From assembly GCF_015477355.1 (NCBI RefSeq), contig NZ_JADLRJ010000011.1, positions 1 through 64,000 on the forward strand: 64,000 bases of DNA, given 5' to 3'. Origin of the DNA: Nocardia blacklockiae. GTDB lineage: Bacteria; Actinomycetota; Actinomycetes; Mycobacteriales; Mycobacteriaceae. This document shows positions 55,591-63,544 of the stretch, one piece after another; within the stretch, counting starts at the first letter, position 1, and every line of letters begins with the position of its first letter. The notes under the pieces were generated by a model. That model had not been told where the DNA came from. It did not search any database and saw only the letters and a list, made by a program, of their open reading frames with translations. A program made the translations under genes and the position numbers.

Positions 55591-56370
55591 GTGGACGGCG
55601 TGGACTACCAGCATCTACTCGTCACCCGGGACGGCGATACCGTTCGCATCACCATGAATCGGCCGGAGCGCCGCAACGCGCTGTCCGCCGAGCATCTGGG
55701 CGAACTGCTGGCCGCGTTCCGGGGCGCGGGGGACAGTGACGCGACCGGTATCGTGCTGGCCGGTAGCGGGCCGGTGTTCTCCGCAGGGCACGACTTCGCC
55801 GATGTGGCCGCGCGTGATCTGCTCGGCGTGCGCGAGTTGCTCACGCTGTGCACCGAGGTGATGTCCACTGTCGAGGCGGTGCCGCAGGTGGTGATCGCCC
55901 GCGTGCACGGGCTGGCGACGGCCGCGGGCTGTCAGCTGGTGGCCTCCTGCGATCTGGCCGTCGCGGCGGAGTCGGCCGGATTCGCCCTGCCCGGCGGCAA
56001 GGGCGGTTGGTTCTGCCACACGCCCGCGGTGCCGGTGGCCCGCGCGGTCGGGCGCAAACGCCTCATGGAACTAGCGCTGACCGGCGACCCGATCGATGCG
56101 CGCACCGCCGCGGAGTGGGGCCTGATCAACCGCGCGGTGCCCGACGCCGACCTCGACGCCGCGGTCGACGATCTGCTCGCGCGCGCCACCCGCGGCAGCC
56201 GCGCGAGCAAGGCCCTCGGCAAGCGCACGCTCTACGCCCAGCTGGACCGCCCCGAGGCCGACGCCTACACCCTCGCGGTCGAGGTCATGGCGGCTGCGTC
56301 CCAATTGCCCGGCGCCCGTGCGGGTATGGCCGCTTTCCTGGAGAAGCGCCCGCCGGTGTGGCCGGACTGA
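55591..56370 (+). CDS. Enoyl-CoA hydratase/isomerase family protein
   Basis: 259 residues from the GTG at 55591; an ATG at 55507 would add 28 residues without family character. Crotonase marks: [20 protein letters not shown], the oxyanion block FSAGHDFADVAARD (~63), and VARVHGLATAAGCQLVASCD (positions ~98-117; GxxxxAG). The two glutamates of classical hydratases are not obvious (Ala/Thr near GLATAAG), suggesting an isomerase or other crotonase activity. It probably acts in fatty-acid or related CoA ester degradation. Confidence 0.85.
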   Translation: MDGVDYQHLLVTRDGDTVRITMNRPERRNALSAEHLGELLAAFRGAGDSDATGIVLAGSGPVFSAGHDFADVAARDLLGVRELLTLCTEVMSTVEAVPQVVIARVHGLATAAGCQLVASCDLAVAAESAGFALPGGKGGWFCHTPAVPVARAVGRKRLMELALTGDPIDARTAAEWGLINRAVPDADLDAAVDDLLARATRGSRASKALGKRTLYAQLDRPEADAYTLAVEVMAAASQLPGARAGMAAFLEKRPPVWPD

Positions 56371-56371
56371 G

Positions 56372-57112
56372 TCAGCGGTGCGCCAGATAGTCGGCCCCGC
56401 CGACGTAGACGGTGTGACCGGGTACGGCGGGAGCGTCGGCGGCGTCGGCGACGGCTGCGGCGAACTCCTCGACCGTCGGCAACTCGCCGTGCTCGGTGCG
56501 GGCGGCGACGGCTGCGGGATCGCGACGCTGCAATAGCCGCACGATGATCGTGCCGTCGATCATGTCTCCCGAGACGACCGTGAAACCCACACCGCGCGAG
56601 GCGAATTCGGGAATCATCGCCCGCAGCGCGTCCTCGCCCGCCCGCTTGCTCGCCGCGATCGGCAGATACGCCTCCGGGACCGGCTTGCGGCCGTGGAAAT
56701 GGGCCTGATGGCTGGTGACGAACACGATGCGGCCACCAGAAGGCAGGTGCGGCAACGCCAGTCGCGCCAGCCGCACCTGGGCGTCGCGGTTGATCGCCAT
56801 CGCGTAGGCCGGGGGAGCGCCGTGCTCGAGACCCCCGGAAGCGTTGAGCACCAGCACATCCAGCCGCCCGAAGCGCTCGACGACCTGCGCGACCAGCGCA
56901 CCGGCCGCCGCCTCGTCCGACAGATCCGCACCGGCGATCGACGCGCTGCCGCCGGATCGCGCGATCTCGTCCGCGAGTTCCTGTGCGCGCTTGCGCTTCT
57001 CGCGATAGTTGATCACCACGTGGTCCCCGCGCGCCGCCATGATCCGCGCCGTCTGCGCGCCGATGCCGCGAGACGCCCCGGTCACCACCACGATTCGCTG
57101 TGAACCCACCAT
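56372..57112 (-). CDS. Short-chain dehydrogenase/reductase
   Basis: 246 residues from the ATG at 57112 (gggag upstream). Cofactor loop VVVTGASRGIGAQTARIM (TGxxxGIG), NAS at ~90 (VLVLNASGG), and VTSHQAHFHGRKPVPEAYLPIAASKRAGE-type catalytic region (Ser ~136 and YxxxxxSK-like Y-LPIAASK). In the usual YxxxK the Lys follows three residues after Tyr; here Tyr-Leu-Pro-Ile-Ala-Ala-Ser-Lys spacing is longer, so the active site may differ. Divergent from the HxlR regulator, which probably controls it. Convergent with the crotonase. Confidence 0.83.
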   Translation of the reverse strand: MVGSQRIVVVTGASRGIGAQTARIMAARGDHVVINYREKRKRAQELADEIARSGGSASIAGADLSDEAAAGALVAQVVERFGRLDVLVLNASGGLEHGAPPAYAMAINRDAQVRLARLALPHLPSGGRIVFVTSHQAHFHGRKPVPEAYLPIAASKRAGEDALRAMIPEFASRGVGFTVVSGDMIDGTIIVRLLQRRDPAAVAARTEHGELPTVEEFAAAVADAADAPAVPGHTVYVGGADYLAHR

Positions 57113-57140
57113 GCACTCCCACTCGGCCGCTTCTAATTCA

Positions 57141-57158
57141 GAACCACTATGGTAGTTC
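57141..57158. promoter_or_regulatory. Operator candidate between the SDR and HxlR genes
   Basis: gaaccactatggtagttc is an 18-base imperfect palindrome (7 of 9 base pairs) centred in the 49-base divergent gap, immediately upstream of the regulator start. HxlR proteins bind such short inverted repeats. Confidence 0.55.
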
Positions 57159-57161
57159 GAA

Positions 57162-57491
57162 ATGAGAAGTGCAAGACGGCCCGGCGCGGGACGGCCGCAG
57201 GACCCGCCGCACGCGGCGATGGAACTGCTCGGCCAGCGCTGGATGCTGCGCGTGATCTGGGAATTGGAGCCGGGCCCGATCGGCTTCCTGGAATTGCGCC
57301 GTCGCATGGGCAACTGCTCGTCGAGCATGCTTTCGGTGCGCCTGCAGCATCTCCAGGGCGCCGGCCTCGCACTGAAAAGGCCCGACAAGGCCTGGGAATT
57401 GACCGCGTCCGGGCAGGCGCTCGGCACCGCCCTGCGGCCGCTGTGGTCCTGGTCGCGGCAGTGGAGCGGCGCGGCGGAGGGCGCGGACTGA
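57162..57491 (+). CDS. HxlR-family winged-helix regulator
   Basis: 109 residues. The winged helix carries MELLGQRWMLRVIWELEPGP, FLELRRRMGNCSSSMLSVRL and LHLxxxGL-type LQHLQGAGLALKRP, then YxLTxxG-type WELTASGQALGTALRPL. HxlR proteins are small dimeric regulators often responding to reactive aldehydes, quinones or redox stress; no cysteine pattern proves that here (one Cys in GNCSSS). Divergent from the SDR with a palindrome between them, pointing to local control. Confidence 0.88.
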   Translation: MRSARRPGAGRPQDPPHAAMELLGQRWMLRVIWELEPGPIGFLELRRRMGNCSSSMLSVRLQHLQGAGLALKRPDKAWELTASGQALGTALRPLWSWSRQWSGAAEGAD

Positions 57492-57578
57492 CCCGCGATT
57501 TCCGCGTGCCGCGTGCGAAGCCGGTCCGGATGGACCATGATCCGGACTGGGTGAGTGATACGTGAACGTGGGACGGAG

Positions 57579-58022
57579 ATGACGGTGCGGACGATCGGTT
57601 TCCCGGCGGTTCGCCGCGGACTGGCCGTGATGGCGGCGACGGCGGCGGCGCTGGCCGTCACGGGCTGCGGCGGCGAAGGCTCCACCGCTGGTCACGCCTC
57701 CGCCGCGAACGCGGAACCCGAGGTGATCGACTGCGCGTTCGACAAGCCCGCCGTCCGGCCGCCGAACATCATCATGGCGTGCGCCGACCTGGGCCTGCGC
57801 GTGGAGCAGATCCAGTGGAAGTCCTGGGGGCCCGACCGCGCCGAGGGCGACGGTGTCCAGCACGTCAACACCTGCGACCCGAACTGCGCGGCCGGGAACT
57901 TCGTCACCGAGCCGGTCCACATCGTGCTGTCCGACCTCGTCGAGCCGGGCCACGTCTTCACCAAGGCGACCGCCACCAGCGCGAACGGCAAGACCCTGGA
58001 AAGTCCGATGACGCCGCGCTGA
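57579..58022 (+). CDS. Small lipoprotein
   Basis: 147 residues from the ATG at 57579 (GTG at 57555 is possible). A lipoprotein signal, GLAVMAATAAALAVTGCGGE, has the lipobox VTGC. The mature part is about 115 residues with four cysteines (IDCAF, MACAD, NTCDPNCAAGNF). The block YxDLGLRVEQIQWKSWG-type (CADLGLRVEQIQWKSWGPDR) is shared by Nocardia and mycobacterial exported proteins of unknown role. It would sit on the outer face of the membrane. It is followed by a gap and the hydrolase operon. Confidence 0.78.
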   Translation: MTVRTIGFPAVRRGLAVMAATAAALAVTGCGGEGSTAGHASAANAEPEVIDCAFDKPAVRPPNIIMACADLGLRVEQIQWKSWGPDRAEGDGVQHVNTCDPNCAAGNFVTEPVHIVLSDLVEPGHVFTKATATSANGKTLESPMTPR

Positions 58023-58109
58023 CCGGCCGATAGGCAACCCCTAAGCGCTAGGTGTTACTCCCGGTAGCGGATATAGGTAAACTGTTGCTACGTTCATGAA
58101 GCAACGGTT

Positions 58110-58125
58110 GCCGACAGCTGTCGGC
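58110..58125. promoter_or_regulatory. 16-base perfect palindrome before the lipid-modification operon
   Basis: gccgacagctgtcggc, perfectly self-complementary, 28 bases upstream of the hydrolase ATG. A second inverted pair gttgct ... agcaac lies at 58084-58105. The palindrome suggests a dimeric repressor site; no regulator gene is adjacent. Confidence 0.6.
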
Positions 58126-58153
58126 CACCGGGACCGGAACACCAGGAGTACCG

Positions 58154-59059
58154 ATGAAGTTACTTCCCCATCGCGCGCGCCGCGAGACGATCGATCCGGG
58201 TGAAGTGGCTCTGCAGGCCCGGAACGTGTGGTTCGACTGGCGCGACACCCCGCTGCACTGGATGCCCGCCGAGCCCTTCGGCTCGCACCTCATCAACGCG
58301 CTCAATCTGCTGCTCCCCGAGGGCGAGCGGATGTTCTGCCAGACCTTCTCCGAGGCGCTGCCGCTGGTCAAGGACGAGAAGCTGCGCGAGCAGATGCTCG
58401 GGTTCATCGGTCAGGAGTCCATGCACGCCGAGACCCACAACGGGGTGCTCGACGAGGTCTTCGCGGCGCACGGCATCGAGGTCGAGCCGTACGTGCGGCA
58501 GATGGAGTTCCTGTTCCGCAAGACCCTCGGCCCGCGCCCCGGCCGCTCGCCGCGCGCGGAGTTCCAGACATTGGTCGAGCGCCTCGGGTTCATCGCAACG
58601 CTGGAGCACTTCTTCGCCTTCCTCGGCGACTGGGTGCTCAACGCCGACCTCGAGCAGTTCGGCGCCGACCCCAAGGTGCTGGACCTGTTCCGCTGGCACG
58701 GGGCCGAGGAGGTGGAGCACCGCTTCGTCGCCCACGATGTCGCGGAGTACTTCGAGATCGGCTACGTCCGACGCTGCGCGCTGATGCTCATCGTGTTCCC
58801 GATCTTCATCTCGCTGCTGCTGCGCGGCACGAAATACCTTGTGCACCAGGACCCTTCGCTGCCGAACCTGCGTTACCCGCGGCTGACGCTGAAGATCTTC
58901 GGATCGATGTGGCGCGGCGCCTCGCCCGGCGTGCCCTCGCTGCTGTGGAGCGCGCTGTCGGTGTTCCAGCCCGGCTACACCCCGGCGCGGGTCGGCTCGA
59001 CCGCGCAGGCCGTGGCGTATCTGGCGAAATCCCCTGCGGCGCAGGCGTTGGCCTCGTGA
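58154..59059 (+). CDS. Metal-dependent hydrolase family protein
   Basis: 301 residues with an aggag ribosome site. Histidine/glutamate-rich helices typical of the family: LNLLLPEGERMFCQTFSEAL, FIGQESMHAETHNGVLDEVF (~86), LEHFFAFLGDWVLN and WHGAEEVEHRFVAHDVAEYF (~178). The pattern resembles di-iron ferritin-like sites, so it may be an oxidase or desaturase despite the database name. A hydrophobic patch (LMLIVFPIFISLLLRG) may attach it to membrane. It is the first gene of a three-gene operon with a reductase that could feed it electrons. Confidence 0.83.
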   Translation: MKLLPHRARRETIDPGEVALQARNVWFDWRDTPLHWMPAEPFGSHLINALNLLLPEGERMFCQTFSEALPLVKDEKLREQMLGFIGQESMHAETHNGVLDEVFAAHGIEVEPYVRQMEFLFRKTLGPRPGRSPRAEFQTLVERLGFIATLEHFFAFLGDWVLNADLEQFGADPKVLDLFRWHGAEEVEHRFVAHDVAEYFEIGYVRRCALMLIVFPIFISLLLRGTKYLVHQDPSLPNLRYPRLTLKIFGSMWRGASPGVPSLLWSALSVFQPGYTPARVGSTAQAVAYLAKSPAAQALAS

Positions 59060-60165
59060 CGGTGCGGCGTCCCGTGCCGGTCCGGCCGCCGGCGGATCTG
59101 TTCGGCGGCAAGCGGGCGGATCGGGCGCTGCGGGTCTTCCACACCGTCGCCGAGACGCGCTTCCGGTGGACCGCGCTGATCAACCGCAAGACTCCCGCGG
59201 GCCGCGTGGACGATCGGCGGATCGAGCTGACCGTGGCGCAGCGGCGGGTCGAGGCCCACGACACCGACGTGATCAGCCTGTTGCTGCGGGCACCCGACGG
59301 CCGTGAGCTGCCGTCCTGGCGGCCCGGCGCGCACCTCGATCTGGAGCTGCCCTCGGGAAGACTGCGGCAGTACTCGCTGTGCGGTGACCCGGCGGACCGG
59401 CGCGCCTACCGCATCGCGGTGCGGCGCATACCGGACGGCGGCGGGGGATCGCTCGAGGTGCACGACGCCTTGCCGGTCGGCGCCCGGGTCACCGTGCGCG
59501 GTCCGCGCAATGCCTTCCCGTTCGTGCTGCCGGGTTACGGATCCGACGCCGCCCGAGTGCATTTCGTGGCCGGTGGCATCGGCGTGACCCCGATCCTGCC
59601 GATGGTGCGGATGGCGCACCGGCTCGGCGTCGACTGGTCGATGGTCTACGCCGGGCGCAGCCGCGACACCATCCCGTTCCTCGACGAGATCGAGGGCTTC
59701 GGTGACCGCGTGACCGTGCGCACCGACGACGAGTTCGGTCTGCCCACCGCCGCGGACCTCCTCCCGCGCGTGGGTCCGGACACCTCGGTGTACTGCTGCG
59801 GTCCCGTGCCGATGACCGCCGCCGTCGCCGCCGCCGTGCGCGACATGACGGGCGTGGAACTGCATTCCGAGCGTTTCTCCGCGCCGCCCGTCGTCGACGG
59901 CACTCCGTTCGAGGTGGAGCTGGCGAAAACCGGTGAGGTGGTGGCGGTTCCGGCCGACCGCACCGCGCTGGAGGAGATTCTGGCCGCCCGGCCGGACACC
60001 GCGTACTCGTGTCGGCAGGGCTTCTGCCGCACCTGCACGGTGCGCGTGCTGTCGGGTGCGGTCGACCATCGCGACACCGTGCTCACGGCCGACGAGCGCG
60101 CGGCCGGCGACATGCTGATCTGCGTATCCCGCTGTGCCGGTGACCGTTTGGTGCTCGACCTCTGA
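59056..60165 (+). CDS. Ferredoxin-NAD(P)H reductase (phthalate-dioxygenase-reductase type)
   Basis: 369 residues from a GTG overlapping the hydrolase stop. Flavin domain LRQYSLCGDP (the RxYS motif) and AGGIGVTPILPMVRM (GxGxxP). NAD domain near VYAGRSRDTIPF and YCCGPVPM. The C-terminal plant-type 2Fe-2S site is SCRQGFCRTCTVRVLSG with the fourth Cys in MLICVSRCAG. It takes electrons from NAD(P)H through flavin to the cluster. Its operon partner with a di-metal-like pattern is the plausible acceptor. An N-terminal ~50 residue extension is typical of this class. Confidence 0.9.
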   Translation: MTVRRPVPVRPPADLFGGKRADRALRVFHTVAETRFRWTALINRKTPAGRVDDRRIELTVAQRRVEAHDTDVISLLLRAPDGRELPSWRPGAHLDLELPSGRLRQYSLCGDPADRRAYRIAVRRIPDGGGGSLEVHDALPVGARVTVRGPRNAFPFVLPGYGSDAARVHFVAGGIGVTPILPMVRMAHRLGVDWSMVYAGRSRDTIPFLDEIEGFGDRVTVRTDDEFGLPTAADLLPRVGPDTSVYCCGPVPMTAAVAAAVRDMTGVELHSERFSAPPVVDGTPFEVELAKTGEVVAVPADRTALEEILAARPDTAYSCRQGFCRTCTVRVLSGAVDHRDTVLTADERAAGDMLICVSRCAGDRLVLDL

Positions 60166-60204
60166 CATCCGTCCCCGCACGACGTAGTGCCGAAGGAGAA
60201 CATC

Positions 60205-61968
60205 GTGACCGACCAGACCCCCGTACCCGACGTCGAGCGGACCGTGCGCAGTGGCGAATTCGACCTCGCCGTCTACGAATACGGCGAGCCTGCCGCCGAG
60301 ACCGTGGTGCTGGTGCACGGCTGGCCCGACGATCACCATCTCTGGGATCGGGTGATCCCGTTGCTGGCCGAGCGGTTTCACGTCGTCGCCTACGACACTC
60401 GCGGGCACGGCCGGTCCACCCGCACCAGCCGCACCGAGGACTACCGGCTGGATCGGTTCGCCGCCGACTTTTTCGCCGTCGCCGACGCCGTCAGTCCCGA
60501 CCGACCCGTGCACGTGCTCGCACACGACTGGGGTTCGGTCGAGATGTGGGAGGCGGTGTGCGAGCCGCAGGCCGTCGCGCGGATCGCCTCGTTCACCTCG
60601 GTGTCCGGGCCGAATCTCGATCATCTCGGAAAGTGGATGCGGGCCAAGCTCTCTCGCGGCGCGGTGTGGGGGCCGTTCACGCAGCTGCTCTCGTCCATGT
60701 ACACCTTCCTGTTCATGACGCCTGGCGTGCCGCGCGTGGTGCTGCGCCCGCTGTCGGCGGAGAAGGTGTGGCAGCGTTTCGTCGGGCTGATGAACGAGAC
60801 CGAGCCGGGAAACGTGAAGCTGGGCCCGACGTTCCGTTCCGACTTCTTCGACGGCATGCGGATCTACCGCGCCAATATCGTGCAGCGCCTGCTGAATCCG
60901 CGCGAACGCCGCACCGAGGTGCCGGTGCAGCTGGTGATCGCGCGCCGCGATGTCGCGGTGCGGCCGGCGGGCTACGCCGACTCGCAGCAGTGGGCGCCGA
61001 AGCTGTGGCGGCGGGAGGTCGGCGGCGGGCACTGGCTGCCGTTCTCGCATCCGGAGCTACTGGCCACGGCCACTACCGAACTGGTGGATTCGGTCGCCGG
61101 CGGCACGCCCACCCGGGCGCTGCGGCGTGCCGAGGTGGGCCGCGAGCGCCGGCAGTTCGAGGACCAGCTGCTCGTGATCACCGGCGGGGGCAGCGGGATC
61201 GGGCGGGAGACCGCACTGGAATTCGCGCGCCGCGGCGCGGAAATCGTGCTGTCGGACATCAATCTGGACGCGGCGAAGGAGACCGCCGAACTCATCACGG
61301 CCGCAGGCGGTGTCGCGCACGCCTACGAGCTGGACGTCTCCGACGAGACCGCCGTCGCCGAGCACGCCGCCGCGGTGCTGGCCGCGCACGGCGTGCCCGA
61401 CATCCTGGTCAACAACGCGGGCATCGGGCAGGCCGGCGACTTCTTCACCACCAGCGCAGCCGAATTCGACCGGGTGCTGCGGGTGAACCTGGGCGGCGTC
61501 ATCAACGGCTGCCGCACCTTCGGCGCCGCCATGGCCGAGCGCGGGCTCGGCGGGCACATCGTGAACCTGTCCAGCATGGCCGCCTACACGCCGCAGCGCG
61601 GATTCAGCGCGTACTCGACCAGCAAGTCGGCGGTGTTCATGTTCTCCGACTGCCTGCGCGCCGAACTGGCGGGCCAGGGGATCTCGGTCCATACCGTCTG
61701 CCCCGGCATCGTCCACACGAATATCGTTGCCACGACCCGCTTTTCGGGAGTGTCCGCCGAGGAGGAGGCACGCAAGCAGGCGCGCTACGACGATCTCTAC
61801 CGGATGCGCAGCTACGGTCCGGAGAAGGTGGCCGCGCAGATCGTGAAGGCGGTCGAGCGCGATCGGCCGATCGTTCCGGTCACCCCGGAAGCCCACCTGC
61901 AGTACCGTTTCAATCGTTTCGCGCCGGGGCTGGCGCGCTTCGTCGCCGCGCGGATCAAGCTGACGTAG
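60205..61968 (+). CDS. EphD-like fusion: alpha/beta hydrolase plus short-chain dehydrogenase
   Basis: 587 residues from the GTG at 60205 (gaaggag 6 bases upstream). Residues ~1-300 are an epoxide-hydrolase-like fold: VLVHGWPDDHHLW, nucleophile Asp in LAHDWGSVEMWEAV (~108) and catalytic His in GGGHWLPFSHPE. Residues ~315-587 are an SDR: LVITGGGSGIGRETALEFA, NNAGIGQAGDFF, and the active site SSMAAYTPQRGFSAYSTSKSA (positions ~455-475; Ser, Tyr, Lys). Mycobacterial EphD has this same fusion and takes part in mycolic acid modification. It likely completes the pathway of the two genes upstream. Confidence 0.9.
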   Translation: MTDQTPVPDVERTVRSGEFDLAVYEYGEPAAETVVLVHGWPDDHHLWDRVIPLLAERFHVVAYDTRGHGRSTRTSRTEDYRLDRFAADFFAVADAVSPDRPVHVLAHDWGSVEMWEAVCEPQAVARIASFTSVSGPNLDHLGKWMRAKLSRGAVWGPFTQLLSSMYTFLFMTPGVPRVVLRPLSAEKVWQRFVGLMNETEPGNVKLGPTFRSDFFDGMRIYRANIVQRLLNPRERRTEVPVQLVIARRDVAVRPAGYADSQQWAPKLWRREVGGGHWLPFSHPELLATATTELVDSVAGGTPTRALRRAEVGRERRQFEDQLLVITGGGSGIGRETALEFARRGAEIVLSDINLDAAKETAELITAAGGVAHAYELDVSDETAVAEHAAAVLAAHGVPDILVNNAGIGQAGDFFTTSAAEFDRVLRVNLGGVINGCRTFGAAMAERGLGGHIVNLSSMAAYTPQRGFSAYSTSKSAVFMFSDCLRAELAGQGISVHTVCPGIVHTNIVATTRFSGVSAEEEARKQARYDDLYRMRSYGPEKVAAQIVKAVERDRPIVPVTPEAHLQYRFNRFAPGLARFVAARIKLT

Positions 61969-62026
61969 GTTCGCCTGCAACCGAACCTTAAGCGGGCCAT
62001 AGGGAACCGTTCCTAGGTTTCCGGTC

Positions 62027-62251
62027 ATGGATACCGTGACCCTTGTCGCCGCCGTCGTCCTGGTCTGCGGGTGCGTCGCGCTCATCGCCAGGGCGGTGGC
62101 CGACGCCCGGGGTCGCACCGGCGACGACACGGTTTCCGACGATGACTGCGACCTCGACCCGCTCGACGACATCGTCGAAATCTGCCGTGCCGGTGAGGAC
62201 AACCGGATCTTTGGCCGTTCGTTGGCGAGCATTCATAGCGTGCAGCCATGA
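62027..62251 (+). CDS. Small single-pass membrane protein
   Basis: 74 residues. The N-terminal membrane helix TLVAAVVLVCGCVALIARAV is followed by an acidic cytoplasmic tail (DDTVSDDDCDLDPLDDIVEICR). There is no ribosome-binding site; a promoter-like element lies just upstream, suggesting leaderless translation. It overlaps the next small gene in ATGA. It resembles no named family. The tail's acidic run and cysteines may bind a partner or a metal. Confidence 0.55.
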   Translation: MDTVTLVAAVVLVCGCVALIARAVADARGRTGDDTVSDDDCDLDPLDDIVEICRAGEDNRIFGRSLASIHSVQP

Positions 62252-62388
62252 ACATCATGTTTGTCGCCGCGGTGCTCTACCTGATCTGGCTGGCGGCGAT
62301 CGTCGTCAAACACACCGTCGCCGGGCCGCGCCGCGGCCGGCATCGGGCCCGGGACGGTCGCGATTCCGGTGAAAGCGACAGCGCGTAA
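62248..62388 (+). CDS. Very small membrane protein (46 residues)
   Basis: An ATG overlapping the stop of the previous gene reads MNIMFVAAVLYLIWLAAIVV, a single membrane helix, then a basic tail (PRRGRHRARDGRDSGESDSA). Its own promoter-like element precedes it. It is too short for family recognition; the membrane helix, the ATGA overlap and the preceding promoter candidate are the evidence. Confidence 0.45.
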   Translation: MNIMFVAAVLYLIWLAAIVVKHTVAGPRRGRHRARDGRDSGESDSA

Positions 62389-62434
62389 CCGAATCTTTGG
62401 CCGTCCTTTGGGCCGAGCCGATACCGTCCGGGGC

Positions 62435-62755
62435 ATGGCAATCGTGGTGGTACTCGCAGTTCTCGTCCTGGTGGTCTCGCTGATCACAATCATCATCAGC
62501 CTGTCCGTGCGCTCCGCCGAGGCCGCCCGCCGCCGAAACCGCTGGGGCTACGGCAGATCCGGGTACGGAGGCTCGAGCGGCGATTCCTCTGGGGGCTCGT
62601 ACTACTCGAGTGGTTGTACCGGCGGCGACAGCGGGTCCGGACATCATCATGGCAGTGGCTGCGGTGGCGGAAGCAGTTGCGGCGGTGGGGGAAGCAGTTG
62701 CGGTGGCGGGGGTGGCTGCGGCGGCGGTGGCGGTGGTGGGGGCGGCGGGGATTAG
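62435..62755 (+). CDS. Membrane protein with glycine/cysteine-rich tail
   Basis: 106 residues. Membrane helix AIVVVLAVLVLVVSLITIII, then a Tyr/Gly/Ser segment and a tail of Gly runs broken by paired SC/GC (GCGGG, SSCGGGG, twice) with His (GHHHGSG). Gly-Cys-rich ends of this style occur in TIGR04222-type membrane proteins. The helix should anchor it with a flexible, possibly metal- or thiol-reactive tail. Behind a near-leaderless promoter candidate. Function unknown. Confidence 0.6.
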   Translation: MAIVVVLAVLVLVVSLITIIISLSVRSAEAARRRNRWGYGRSGYGGSSGDSSGGSYYSSGCTGGDSGSGHHHGSGCGGGSSCGGGGSSCGGGGGCGGGGGGGGGGD

Positions 62756-62952
62756 CGCGTGCTCGGCGATCGTGGCGCGGCGGGGGATCCGCGTGTGCTC
62801 GGCGATCATGGCCCAGCGGGGTTAGCGCGTTCTCAGTGGTCATGGGGCGGCGGGCTCAGAGCGTGCTCGGCGGTCGAAGGGCAGCGGAGGATCAGCGCCC
62901 GCTCGGCGGTCTTGGGGGAGCGGCTGAGGGGGTTCCGCTCGGTGTCCGGGTA
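62755..62952. repeat. Degenerate tandem repeat (about 35-base unit, five to six copies)
   Basis: The word gcgtgctcggcgatcgtgg and close variants recur as gcgcgtgctcggcgatcgtgg, gcgtgtgctcggcgatcatgg, gcgcgttctcagtggtcatgg, gcgtgctcggcggtcgaagg and gcgcccgctcggcggtcttgg, each followed by a g/c-rich gcggcggg-type half. The array follows the Gly-rich gene stop. It encodes no continuous frame of note on either strand. Confidence 0.7.
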
Positions 62953-62961
62953 GTGGGCGGC

Positions 62962-63477
62962 TCAGCGGGCCGTGGCGGGGAGGGCCGATTCGATGGCCTC
63001 GACTCGTTCGTGCGGTACGCCCCACGGACGATCGACGCCCACCGTCTTATCCAGGTCCCACAGCACGCACTTTTCGCCGGGCCGCGCGACCATGGACCAC
63101 GCCACCACCGTGCGGCCGAGCTGGGTGTCCATGGAATCGCCGGTGCCGCCGCCGAATCCGTCGCCTTCGGGGAAGTGGTGCAGGAAGCGCCCGTACGCCT
63201 CGTCGCAGAAGCGGGCGTAGCGGGCGGTGCACAGGATCAGCCCGTGCCACGCCTCGTCGACCGCGTGGGACGGCATGCCGATCACCTGGTCGTCGCGCAT
63301 GGCCGCCCCGCAGCAGCGCAACCATTGGCGCAGACCGGTTTCCACCAGTTCGCGCGGCTGCCACGGGCAGGTCTTGAACACCGCCTCCGGCAGGGTCAAG
63401 TTGTCCACGGCCCGTTGGGTCCGGCTCAGGTCGACGCGGCGGAACCGTTGTAGCAGCACGGGATCCAGTATGGCCAC
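62962..63477 (-). CDS. WH-motif protein resembling glycine-rich-domain proteins
   Basis: 171 residues from the GTG at 63477. Central motif HAVDEAWHGLILCTARYARFCDE and GRFLHHFPEGDGFGGG (positions ~70-105; key residues D-x-x-W-H, Y-x-x-F-C and HH-P). It resembles the DxxWHxHxL pattern of plant-like GRDP domains and unnamed bacterial relatives. Before it lie two cysteines (RCCGAAM). No signal peptide or membrane helix. It converges with the Gly/Cys-rich membrane protein gene across the repeat array, and the pair may be functionally linked. The biochemical role is unknown. Confidence 0.68.
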   Translation of the reverse strand: MAILDPVLLQRFRRVDLSRTQRAVDNLTLPEAVFKTCPWQPRELVETGLRQWLRCCGAAMRDDQVIGMPSHAVDEAWHGLILCTARYARFCDEAYGRFLHHFPEGDGFGGGTGDSMDTQLGRTVVAWSMVARPGEKCVLWDLDKTVGVDRPWGVPHERVEAIESALPATAR

Positions 63478-63544
63478 TCGCGCCCGGCGGGCAACCCGGT
63501 GACGCCTCGGCCGAGCGGTCCGGGCGCGTCGTGGCAAGGCACGG

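Larger units (their letters stand above)
61982..62434 (+). promoter_or_regulatory. Three related promoter candidates, each 6-7 bases from a start codon
   Basis: Upstream of the ATGs at 62027, 62248 and 62435 lie TAGGTT (62014), TAGCGT (62236) and TACCGT (62422), each 6-7 bases from the ATG. The last two have TTGGCC with an identical 19-base spacer and share aaccg[ga]atctttggccgt[tc]. The first has cttaag with a 20-base spacer. This arrangement would give leaderless or near-leaderless transcripts. Confidence 0.5.
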
